From the NCBI GenBank assembly GCA_900642245.1, contig CAAAJI010001136.1, positions 1 through 13,374 on the forward strand: DNA of 13,374 nucleotides. Reading direction: 5' to 3'. Position numbers and translations under genes: made by a program. This DNA is from Fragilaria radians (lineage: Eukaryota > Bacillariophyta > Fragilariophyceae > Fragilariales > Fragilariaceae). The notes under the pieces were generated by a model. The model was not told where the DNA came from. It made no database searches and saw only the letters and a list, made by a program, of their open reading frames with translations. Below are positions 1 to 8,863 of this stretch, piece by piece (positions within the stretch are counted from its first letter, which is position 1; the number at the start of each line of letters is the position of its first letter).

Positions 1-215
1 TTTCATTTTGTAGTTTATAAATTGCAGGATTCATAATGTACTTTATAAATGGGTTTAATGTCATTAATGAAAAATACTATTGCATATCTGGGATGGTCAT
101 TATCGTATTGATACTTCAGGTGCCTCATACAAGTAAAGTGAATGGAGCAATCATATTTACTTCTCACCAACAACAAAATTACTTTTTTTGATTTTTCGAG
201 CAGCGTTGACAATCC

Positions 216-1299
216 TTAATCAACAATATTCTTTAAAAATCCAAAAATAACAGAAGTAATTCTTTCTTCAGCAACCACATAGTCTGCCGGAGTATGACTT
301 TAATCCATAATAATCATTACAAAAGGATCATTAGTTGACGAATTCACAAAAGCAGGTGTATATCTATATACATGTTTGAATTTACAAAGGATATGTTTTG
401 TCAAGACATTAAATATAGGCAACAATTTTCCACATGCTATAAGCTTTATGAGTTGTAAACTCTGTGTTCAAAAAGCATCCTAACAAAATCTGTGTAATAA
501 CTACTGTTACACATTCATTCTCAAAAATTGAAAGACAGTTCTTAAAAGGGAATGGATTTAGGGGTTAATACTGCACAGATATAGAGTGGTATGGATGTAT
601 CACCGCTGACTATTTGTGCATGAGTGCCCTTTCCATACAGCTTATTGAGCTCAACTCAGTGAGAGAGGCGCAAATCCTTGGGGATAAGCAAGGGATACAC
701 AGAATATCAATGAAATGAATTTCCATCAGTGAAAATATGATATTGCAAGAGAGGAATACCTGTGCTTCCAGGATTGTACTGTGGTAGTAAAAAACTAAGA
801 CTCCATGTATATCAATTGATATTATTTCCTGGCTTCCCTGGTTAAAGTTTCCTTGCTTGATATATTCATGCTGTGAGACAAACACTAGCTGATATCAGTG
901 TTATCAATTGCAAGCCGATTATCACCTAAGCTCGGATCTTGACCTCCAGGGTCCATACTCATTCTTTCTCATGGTATGCAACTCTGCATGTTTGCACGTG
1001 TGGTGTATTCATCTGCTATGCTAGTGATATCTTTCGCTTTTATTTGTAGGTAAGCAGCAAGTTAGGAAAATATTCCTCAGCAAATACTGCAGCCTTTGCA
1101 GTGCTGATCTGACCTCTCATTTAAAGTCCACAAAGTCATCAACATTTGTGTAGCTGCTGTAAGCATCATAATCAAGATGGATGTAAAGTGAAACGATTAT
1201 AAATGCAAGAGTTAGTGTGAATCTACTCAATGGCCTTGCTGCATAGCATCCACGTAATACCCAAATCCTGTTCTCTTCAATCTCCACCCTTGAGGACAT
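216..1299 (-). pseudogene. possible decayed membrane-protein gene, unidentified
   Basis: Several protein-like stretches lie in order on the minus strand but no intact gene can be built. The first (1299 to 1117, 60 codons from an ATG) has a basic N-terminus and one hydrophobic segment (about residues 29-42) like a signal anchor. Then come a stretch at about 1114-1040 (contains AKAAVFAEEYFPNLL), one at 1019-885 (contains MDPGGQDPSLGDNRLAID) broken by a TGA at 971-969, an open frame at 885-610, and one at 461-216 (contains SHTPADYVVAEERI) broken by a TAA at 302-300. Candidate splice signals (CAG|GTATTC near 760, CACAG|AG near 462) exist but do not give one continuous frame. A decayed gene for a type II membrane protein is the best guess. 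Chance open frames, or a gene with introns I have misread, remain possible. The family was not recognised. Confidence 0.22.
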
Positions 1300-1514
1300 T
1301 GCTCAGAGCTGTGGATCTGTAACGTGCTATTCATTATTTTGTCAGACCCAGACAATGTTGAATGTAAGCGGTTATAAGGAGCATACTTGAGCATTGCTAG
1401 CAAATTGCTCTATTGACAAATCAATCCAGTTTCAAGATAGCATTGTAACAAGGTCAATCCTATGGGTGAACCATGAAAGTTCAATGGAACACTGCCAATC
1501 CTTGTCTTTTTTCA

Positions 1515-1578
1515 AAAACATTAACTCACGATCAAACCTCATACTTAAAACAATAAACTCACGATTAACCTCATGAGA
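1515..1578. repeat. 32-base imperfect tandem duplication
   Basis: The unit around AACTCACGATCAAACCTCAT occurs twice with a period of 32 bases and a few substitutions or single-base indels. It lies inside the first copy of the larger 1394-1946 repeat. Confidence 0.6.
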
Positions 1579-1824
1579 ATAGAAAATTGAAAAGATTTGA
1601 TAAGTTTTGAAGATTCCATGATCCATAATTCCTAATACAAGAAATAAAATTTGGCATTGTATCGGAAATGACACGCATGTCCTCATTTTATGCTCGGATA
1701 ATTAAACGCATCTGACCTGTATCAGTATATAAAGGCCAGTTCTCTCATCTTGCCTAGAAGCATTGACGTTGTAGTTAAATCTGATTAGGAATTGAAAAGA
1801 TCAAAATACATTAGCCATAGTCCT

Positions 1825-1884
1825 TTGACAAAATTGTTGCATAATGTATCCCTGTTGACAAAACAACTGCATCATATCAGGGTC
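1825..1884. repeat. 30-base imperfect tandem duplication
   Basis: TTGACAAAA begins two adjacent units at 1825 and 1855. Both are followed by a related stretch with TGCATMAT and then a CCCTG or CAGGG-like end. On the minus strand the duplication reads as two similar MQ-x-FCQ peptides. It lies in the second copy of the larger 1394-1946 repeat. Confidence 0.45.
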
Positions 1885-2098
1885 TATCCTGCAGCCTAAC
1901 CAGGAAAATATAATTGAACACTGCCAATCCTTGGCTTTTTTAAACTTGCAATGAACCATGTCAAATGACATTGATAGGACTCTCAGGAATGAAATCATTG
2001 TCATATTTGGCCAACGATTTTGAAATTGAATTATCGAAAAGTTGATCATTTCAAAAAACAAAATTAAATGATTCAATACAACCTGACCACTCCGGTTG

Positions 2099-2204
2099 TA
2101 AACTTAGCTTAGAGCTCATGGGCCAGATAAACAGAACAGAGCAACAGATAGTAAATTTAGCCTAGAGCTGTTGGGTCGAATAAACAGAATAGAGCAACAG
2201 GTTG
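2099..2204. repeat. 53-base imperfect tandem duplication
   Basis: Two adjacent 53-base units (2099-2151 and 2152-2204) share TTAGMYTAGAGCT, then GGKYSRATAAACAGAAYAGAGCAACAG, with roughly eight or nine substitutions. On the plus strand both copies can be read as a coiled-coil-like peptide (LELMGQINRTEQQ and LELLGRINRIEQQ), but the 53-base period shifts the frame between them. The second copy stays open to a TAA at about 2240. Confidence 0.75.
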
Positions 2205-2283
2205 CTGCAATTGATGATCAAGTAGGGGATGCAAAGTCATAAGCCAAATGATTAAATCTAAAGTTTTGGGTCAAAATTTCCAG

Positions 2284-2493
2284 GTACGTTTTTTAACAGT
2301 TAACATATACCACTCAACCAACCTATTTCTTGTCGAAAAACGATAGTCAGTTTTCGCCGCACACATTTCTTCATTTTGATGTGATAATATATCTTTTTGC
2401 AGTCACCACATGGTAGGGCACTGTCATGCTCTTCGCAAGAAAGGCCTTTGTTTTCGTTGCGAACAATGCAATAAGTGTGGATGCAGTTGTTGA
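2284..2493 (+). other. candidate intron plus cysteine-rich micro-ORF (possible FHA 5' leader)
   Basis: CAG|GTACGT at 2283/2284 is a strong donor and a pyrimidine-rich TTTTTGCAG ending at 2402 a strong acceptor, giving a 119-base candidate intron. The sequence after the acceptor stays open to a TGA at 2491-2493. From the ATG at 2410 it encodes 27 residues with seven cysteines (C-x8-C-x2-C-x2-C-x2-C-x-C-x-C) and two histidines, which looks metal-binding. It may be an upstream ORF in a spliced 5' leader of the FHA gene that starts at 2790, or the last exon of a lost gene, since the coiled-coil frame of 2160-2240 runs into the same frame apart from two stops. The function is unknown. Confidence 0.35.
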
Positions 2494-2789
2494 CGTATTA
2501 TGTATTTTCTCTATTTCAAAAAAGAAATATCTCCGAACTCAGGAAATATTACGGGGAAGCGTTGTCAGAAAACTTACCGTGATCAAGTCCTGAATTACGA
2601 GAAAACTTCCAATCGTGAGGGTTTTCTGTTGATGCACCATGGCCATTCGTGCCCGTGGAATGTAATGTTAGTTGTCAATTTGTACGACAGATATGGGGTA
2701 CACCAAAACTCGAACATGGTTATTTCAACGACATCGAACTCTTGGAAATCAGTGTACTTACTTGACAATCTCATTCATGATTAATCGTC

Positions 2790-4763
2790 ATGGAACCATC
2801 TCCATCGTCTTCACCAATTGGATCTGCTGCTGCAGTTCTTCCACCAACTCATGGCCTCAATCCTGTGTCAGAAATCAATGCTCGTTTTGATACACAAGTG
2901 GAAGTTCGAGTTTACCCTTGTTATAGTAGTAGCAAAAGTAAAGGAAAAGAAAAAAAAGATTGTACGAAGTTTACTGTGAAGCCAGAGGTAAGTCAAATTG
3001 AAGTTTGTATTCCTGTTTGTGATTCTGGATATTTATTTCATTCACCTTCCTTCAATTCGAAACTTAGGGTGCCATTATCCAGAGTTCCAGCCAATCTCGC
3101 GGTACTAACACTACAACAGACCTTGAGGAAAAATATGGTGTAAAAATTGGAAGAAATCTTGTGCATTACGAAGTGAACGATAGTCGTGCTTTTCAGTTGC
3201 TCGTTACAACGCATGGCAATTCTTTTTGGGCCGTTGCTGCTCCTGAAGCCTTCTCACGTCGTTCCGGAATTTGCCGCCTATTGGGTGATAAAGAGCACCC
3301 TCCCGCTACCCACGTGTTACAAGTCGGCGACTCTCTTCGACTTGGTTCTGTTGGATTAATTGTTATTGAGATCCACAATGGTATCGAGAATCGTGTGCTA
3401 AGCGAAGAAAAAATCCAGAAAATCATTAAGGACACCACAACTGGAATTGAAGAAGGTTAGTAGCAATTTTTGCATTGACATTTGCATCTTTTTCATCTAA
3501 TTTGATTCATGTTCAGCTTTAGAAAAATCGGACGATGAATCTGCAGAAGATGAAAAGAAAGAGGATAAATCCATTGAAAGTGGAAACGGAGAAGAAGTCT
3601 CATTTGATAAAGAAAACTTGGATTGTGGCCTCCATGAATGTAACGCCACTGAGGCCGGCAATCAGATTTGTCTCTCTTCCGTTGATGCTACGTGTTCTCT
3701 TTCTAAGGATCCGTTCAAATCAGGTTTTAAATTGAAAGATGGCCATCATGTGAAACTATTCAAGTCGTCATTGGAGCCTCCTTATGTTTCGTTTTTGGTT
3801 GTGACAAAACACAAAGTGGCACAGCATCTTTTCAAGACTCGTTTCCAACTTTCCTTTAGCACCATTCTGACGCAAGATGGTAGAAATGCAACGCGTCCAC
3901 TTCTACTAGGAAGATCTCCGGATTCTGATATCGTTTTGGACTATCAAACTATTTCTGCTCGTCACGCGTCAATTCGTTTCAAGAATGGCAATTTTTATTT
4001 CCTTGATGAGGGGTCTTCAAATGGCTCGTATCTTCATTTACGACAACCAGTAGAGCTCTCTTCATTCCAGCCTGTTCAGTTTCGTCTCAGAAAATCAATC
4101 TTGTCTCTGAAAGTTGTGGATAAGTGGAATAAGCGTTTCAGAGCAGATTGTTATACTGGAAACACTCGTGACTGTGAAGCAGATTCATCTAGAAGGAACG
4201 ATCACTTAGGAAGAAGTGACATTGATATTCACATGGCTGACAAGTCTGGCTGTACTCGTGAATGCATCATGCAGAGTTTCCCTCATGCGGGGCACTTTGA
4301 CCAGAACTCAAGGCAAGACTTGGATCTGCTCTATACCTTAGCCTATCCTGATTGTGACAAGGAAAGAATTACTAAAGTTCAGGGAAAAGAGCATAAGATT
4401 GCAGAACTTGAGGATGAAGACTCCAAGGTTGAACATAAGATTGAGAGTGAGGACTCCAATGTTGTTCTTAAGATTGAGGAACATGAGACTGAGAACTCCA
4501 GTGTTGAAAATATGATTAAAGATCTTGAGGGTGGTGACTCCAATTTTGATCTTAAGATTGAAGATCTTGAGGGTGGTGACTCCAGTTTTCAACTTAAGAT
4601 TGAAGAATTGGGGCGCGAGGACTCCAATGTTGATCATGAGGTTGAAAAACTTGAGAGTAAGGACTGCAGAGTTGATGAATTTGATTTTGTTGCCACTTCA
4701 GTGATTGCATGTGATGATGTGGGAAGTGAAAACTATTCGTGGGTATATCTGCAAATGAAATAG
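2790..4763 (+). CDS. twin FHA-module protein, apparently without its RING-CH finger
   Basis: Three exons (2790-2987, 3068-3455, 3517-4763) join in frame to 610 codons. The introns are 80 bases (GTAAGT...TTAG) and 61 bases (GTTAGT...TTCAG). An in-frame TGA at 2778-2780 supports the ATG at 2790. Residues about 87-166 form an FHA-like module: GVKIGRN at the start and GDSLRLGSVGLIVIE at the end. Residues about 320-397 form a canonical FHA domain with Gly327-Arg328, Ser342-x-Arg344-His345 and Ser363-Asn364-Gly365, the phosphothreonine-binding positions. Residues 489-583 are a seven-unit acidic repeat. The order matches a diatom family that, as I recall it, carries a RING-CH ubiquitin-ligase finger between the two modules. 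Here that stretch (about 196-282) is acidic and has only four scattered cysteines (232, 237, 247, 255). It is probably a phosphopeptide-binding scaffold; E3 activity is not expected. The partner is unknown. Confidence 0.85.
4395..4679 (+). repeat. 42-base coding tandem repeat (14-residue acidic units)
   Basis: Inside the FHA gene, seven units of usually 14 codons follow each other (one has 11). The pattern is K-I-E-x-L-E-x-x-D-S-x-V/F-x-x, for example KIEDLEGGDSNFDL-like units. Units four and five are nearly identical at the DNA level (both carry GATCTTGAGGGTGGTGACTCC), showing recent duplication. Acidic D/E-S positions are possible casein-kinase-2-type sites, which is inference only. Confidence 0.85.
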
Positions 4764-6043
4764 TTTTGAGAAATCATTGATATGCTTAGAGGCAGTTGTA
4801 ATCCTTAAGTCAAATCAAACATTAAACTAAGTATAGCAGAGTGATTAAGTAGCATAGGGTTTGTTACATTGCGGATAGTGGGAGACAGGATTTTCCAATT
4901 CTTCATAGAAATGCAATCACATAAAAAGATGAAACAATCGCTGCACTGATGGCTCATGTCAACCAATAATGATCCCCATCTTTTGCTAAGTGATTGCTCT
5001 TATGGTACCTAATTATCAAATTAATGTATTCAGATACTATAACAAAGCCAAGAATTTACTTTAATCCTGGAAGCACTTCCTGCATATCTACATCTGCGAT
5101 TCCAGGGATTTTCCCGCTTCAGTGTTCAACGCGTTTGCAAAACCAATTATCTTGACATTGCATCATTGAAAATACTCTGAAAAGATATGCAAAACAGAAT
5201 GAATAACACGTAAAGGAGGATGAGGACAAAGCCGCCTATTAGGTGATCACTTTGGAATAACAAAAGAATGAAACCCAATAGATTTTGCAATAATTTTGAA
5301 GTAATTTTGTTTGACAACAGAGAACAGAGGTTAGTGAGCCTTCAGAGAAGACAATGACACTCAGGATCTGGTAATGGAAAAGTTTCAATTTCTCCATGAA
5401 CCTGATTTGAGGAACTGGATGAAAATGGAGGGGACATGGAGATATCAAAGAATGACCAGTTTGGGCTGGTAAATTAAAGTATTGGACTTAAACATTCAGA
5501 AACGCTTGGTCCTTGTTGAAGGTACTTCAGGCAAGGACTTTCGTGGACCCATGACTACTGTATAGTCTATAAAAGCTAGATTGAATGACCTTTACTAAGT
5601 CATTAAAGATTATGACAAAGACAAATAGATAAAGCATGGATGCAGTTGTGTAGATGAGTCCATATACTTCTTAATAAAGGGTGTCAGTTCTGTTCTAATG
5701 ACAACCACAATAGGCCAATTGATGTGCAGTACTAATATTCAACATCAAGGAGACCATTTAAGAGAGAAAATTGTGCGCATGAGTCTCATCGAAGACTATT
5801 CACGTATCCAAAGTAGCACCCTCAGGGATATTGGGGAGAAATCTTTTGTTCAGAGCACTCTAAAAAAAGAAAAAAGTTTTGAGAAAGCCATCAGGAGCCC
5901 TTAACATGGAATCAATAAATCAAAAGGGAAAATGTAGTTGCAAGTGAGCTTTATCCAGGAGGGAGAAACAAGAATTGCAAAAGAAATTTCATGCATATTG
6001 AACATTGGAGTCCTACAAGTAGTTGGCATTTCTGAATGGAACT
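4764..6043. other. gene-poor spacer after the FHA gene
   Basis: No gene can be supported here. It begins as the 3' flank of the FHA gene. The only coding-like part is on the plus strand: a 68-codon ATG frame at 5698-5904, preceded in the same frame back to about 5473 by a readable stretch (contains LVLVEGTSGKDFRG) interrupted by TAG, TAA and TAG. This could be a decayed exon or chance. No RNA gene or transposon end was seen. Confidence 0.4.
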
Positions 6044-6345
6044 CGCCAACCATTTCTAGAGAAAAATGAGTGAAACGAATCTTTCTAGTTTAAATCATGT
6101 TTCTTGTTGTTACTATATCCTAAATTCTGTAATCCAACTGTCTGTATCATGGTTCCATTAACATGGAAGGTGTTACTCCTCTGTCTCTGAATTGGAAGCC
6201 ATGGTCCATGCACAATGCAAACCATTTCGATTCCAAAGAAAACCAAATTAAAGGAATCTGTATGGTTTCAAATCTGTTTCTTGGTGTCACATCATCCTAA
6301 ATGCTTGAATCCAAGTTGGCATGATTCCATGAATGAAAGGTGTTA
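6044..6345. repeat. diverged tandem duplication, period about 170-177 bases
   Basis: Bases about 6044-6175 and 6217-6345 align end to end. Shared landmarks are AACCATTTC, AAACGAATCT / AAAGGAATCT, GTTTCTTGKTGT, ATCCTAAAT, AATCCAA, ATGRTTCCAT and GRAAGGTGTTA. The second copy overlaps the end of a 74-codon minus-strand open frame (6511-6287) that resembles nothing I know. Confidence 0.65.
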
Positions 6346-6826
6346 AAGAATGGGACCTATTTTTCAAAGTGTTGGTGGAGACAATCATGCAACAAATAGC
6401 ACCTAAAGAAGACTGCTTATAGGCAAGGCAAGCAAGTTGATCCGCAGCAAAGGTAGGATGACTTGCAACAACAGTTGAATGGTTGGAAACATAAAGTTCA
6501 CTAGCTATCACCTAATTTTGTAATCTGTCCCGTCTACATGGCTTAATTTTGTAAACGTGTTGTTTTGTTTGTTTGTACTGTTTGACGTACAGAAAGAAAC
6601 AGAGATATTCCATGCTATGATGTATTCATCCTAATATACTGATATTTTCGAATGGCAATGTAAAGTTCAAAACTAGAACGATTGATTCTAAAGAATTTAC
6701 CCTTTCCGTAAAACATTTTTTGTATTTCGTTATTACCCAGGTTAACAAGAATCCTTCAAAACCTGAAAGAAAGAATGTAGGTATATCTAATTTTGTGTGT
6801 ATCGGTTAGACAACATTTTTGTTACG
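6346..6826. other. spacer; 3' flank of the MINDY gene
   Basis: The stretch after the stop of the minus-strand MINDY gene contains no supported gene. Most of the minus-strand 6511-6287 open frame lies here. It reads protein-like in places (contains HPTFAADQLACLAYKQ) but has no splice partners or recognisable domain. Confidence 0.4.
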
Positions 6827-8276
6827 TTAGGAAATGACACATATTGATTTTTTGGGAGGTACTTTGGGGGGGATTGCTGAGTTGGGAGGAATCTCGTTTT
6901 GATATTCTTCATTTTGTAATTTCTGAGCTAATGCCAAGCTCGCATCCTCCTCAGGTAGAGTATTGTATTGTGCTTGCAAAGCTTCTGCTGCTAAACGATC
7001 GGATTCTTCCTGAGATTGTGATGACAATGGTACAGTTTCTGTTGTTGTCACTGGTATACCATAAGCAACTGTACCAGGGAATTCCGTGTTTGTTGCATTT
7101 GGGGGAATGGTTGTGGTATTGACAGGAGTCATGACTCGTCCGATGGCAATGGATGATGGTGATGATGGCGATTCCTCAAGTAAGTCGGATGCGATTTGCG
7201 ATTTGATAAATAATGCTGTCATATATTCTGTATCTCCATTTATGGCATCCAATTTTTCCCACATGACTCCTGGTACATCGGCATATCCCATATCGGTCAC
7301 CAACAAATACAAGACATTGTTGTGTTTGGTGATGGTACTGAAATGATTGTTCCGAAATAGGACACACAAAGTATCGGGAGCAATATGATGATAAAGTTCC
7401 ATAAGTCCATAGGTTGTTAATTGATCACATGTCGATTGTAGGAATGAATCAATCAACATTCCCGTTGTTACCTGTTCTTGTAATTGTTGGATTTTTTGGA
7501 GGTGATGAGAATTTGCAGCATCCTCTGCATCTATTTCGTCGGTCGACAATTCGTTGCTGGTAGATTGTTGCAAGGTTTCTAATTGTATTTCCGCATCCTT
7601 TCCAGCAATGACAGTTTCAATCAATTCATTGTATGATTTGCTTCCAATCAAATGTACCATATCTGCATCTTGTGGATCGAGTAACCAGCCATGAAATAAT
7701 GATACATTCAAAAGTTCAAAGACTGTCAGCTGTGCTGTATACTCCATTCCAGTAACTCCCATGGTAAATTTAGGATTCACGTCCATACCATCTTGTAACA
7801 AAGGAAGTATAGACATGAGTTCATTTAAATGAAAGGATCCTTGGTCATCATCATCATCCATACCATGTTTGGTACTATTCCGATGGGCAACATTCTGAAA
7901 TGCCTTTTCTGCCAAGACATTAATAACATCTTCCAATAATGCAAGACCTACAGATATACATTTTTGTGGAAGGACAATATCACCACGTAATAACAATACA
8001 TTTGCAGCAGCTAGTAAAGGACAGGGTCCGTTCTCATTCTGAAGTAATATATATCGAACTTTTGTATCCTATAGGAGAATAGGATTTGATGCACATGACA
8101 AAATTATAGCAGGAGAAATCCGAGATGTGAGTTCAGGCATTGAAAATCAAATCGTGGGTGGGAAGAGAGTACTACAAACAAGCAAAACGAGAGAGTATAT
8201 CCATTTGATTCGCATTCTAAATTTCACATGGAAACGAACATACCAAATAACGAACTGATTTCAATTGATATGCCAT
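6827..8276 (-). CDS. MINDY-1/2-type ubiquitin carboxyl-terminal hydrolase (FAM63 family)
   Basis: A deubiquitinase predicted to trim Lys48-linked ubiquitin chains. Exon 1 (8276-8244) encodes only MAYQLKSVRYL. A 175-base intron (GTATGT...CTATAG) leads to exon 2 (8068-6827), giving 424 residues. An in-frame TGA upstream, with no other ATG, supports the start. The family signature QNENGPCPLL is at residues 21-30, with oxyanion Gln21 and catalytic Cys27; catalytic His253 is in FRNNHFSTI. Other family blocks are LDPQ preceded by HGW (137-139), SYNEL, and LLVTDMGY followed by VMWE. Two MIU-like ubiquitin-binding helices follow at 366-379 and 384-400 (LALAQKLQNEEY). The protein ends CVIS after a proline- and lysine-rich stretch, a CAAX prenylation signal, so it may sit on a membrane. 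A Gln/Asp-rich insert (about 170-215) separates the halves of the catalytic domain. Identity is secure; linkage preference is taken from the family. Confidence 0.93.
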
Positions 8277-8863
8277 TCCGTTAATGTTCTTTCTTTCTTT
8301 CGTTTGATCGATGTCCCAAATGGTGTCAATCGTTTTGGAAAGGAGGATACGAAGAAGAATTTTTGTTCAAAACGAGAAACGGTTTGGGTCGTTTATCCAC
8401 GACAATTTTGCCAGCATACCAAAACGGGGAATAAATACACCCTAAATCTTGCCAACAAGTACAGTAGAAAAAAATCCTTTGAAAGAGAATTCTTGGCATT
8501 CCCTCCTTGTGGATGGCATATTTTCTTCCTTTCATTCCTTATTTTTCACTCCTAACTCCACTAGGCAATGTTGACACTGACTGTCGCGTAAAGTAGGGGA
8601 GTTTCTCTTCATTGTAATTAGCTCCTCAAATACCATTGAGTACATTTTGTACGGATAATTATGATAAAAGTTGGAACACATGGAATAACTTAGTAATTCC
8701 TAACTAGGATGTACCTCTTCAACGTAGTAGTGATCCAATGGACTAATGACTATCTCAGGTATGATCCATTATTAGGGAGGAAATGGTCCTGTATTGTAAT
8801 TTTGTAACTTAACATACAACCAGGCTTTGAGTCTCAACGGATCTCTTATTGTAATCAAGAATA
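8277..8863. other. upstream flank of the MINDY gene and spacer
   Basis: This holds the presumed promoter and 5' leader of the minus-strand MINDY gene. Overlapping open frames of 96 codons (plus, 8265-8555) and 69 codons (minus, 8535-8326) lack family resemblance and overlap the MINDY start. A plausible GTATGA...ACCAG intron-like stretch (8759-8823, plus) has no good coding frame on its left side. No clear TATA box was found. Confidence 0.4.

Larger units (their letters stand above)
1394..1946. repeat. diverged direct repeat, two copies about 430 bases apart
   Basis: Bases about 1394-1520 and 1820-1946 align with many substitutions. The best-kept core is AACACTGCCAATCCTTG followed by a T-rich run (about 1487-1513 and 1917-1940). 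Read on the minus strand both copies contain KDWQCSI, then a tryptophan and an RID motif, so the repeat may derive from coding DNA. Both copies end in stops soon after and neither looks like a working gene. The origin is unknown. Confidence 0.6.

Noticed and set aside
2500..2784. 94-codon plus-strand ORF as a separate gene or FHA N-terminus
   Set aside because: It is in a different frame from the FHA start, has no useful donor into the FHA frame, and shows no recognisable domain; it is probably leader sequence.
4338..4637. 99-codon minus-strand ORF inside the FHA gene
   Set aside because: It is only the antisense reading of the acidic repeat; its periodicity copies the 42-base units.
6287..6511. 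74-codon minus-strand ORF as a gene
   Set aside because: It overlaps a repeat copy, has no splice partners, and has no recognisable domain.
8265..8555. 96-codon plus-strand ORF over the MINDY start
   Set aside because: It overlaps the well-supported MINDY first exon on the other strand and shows no family features.
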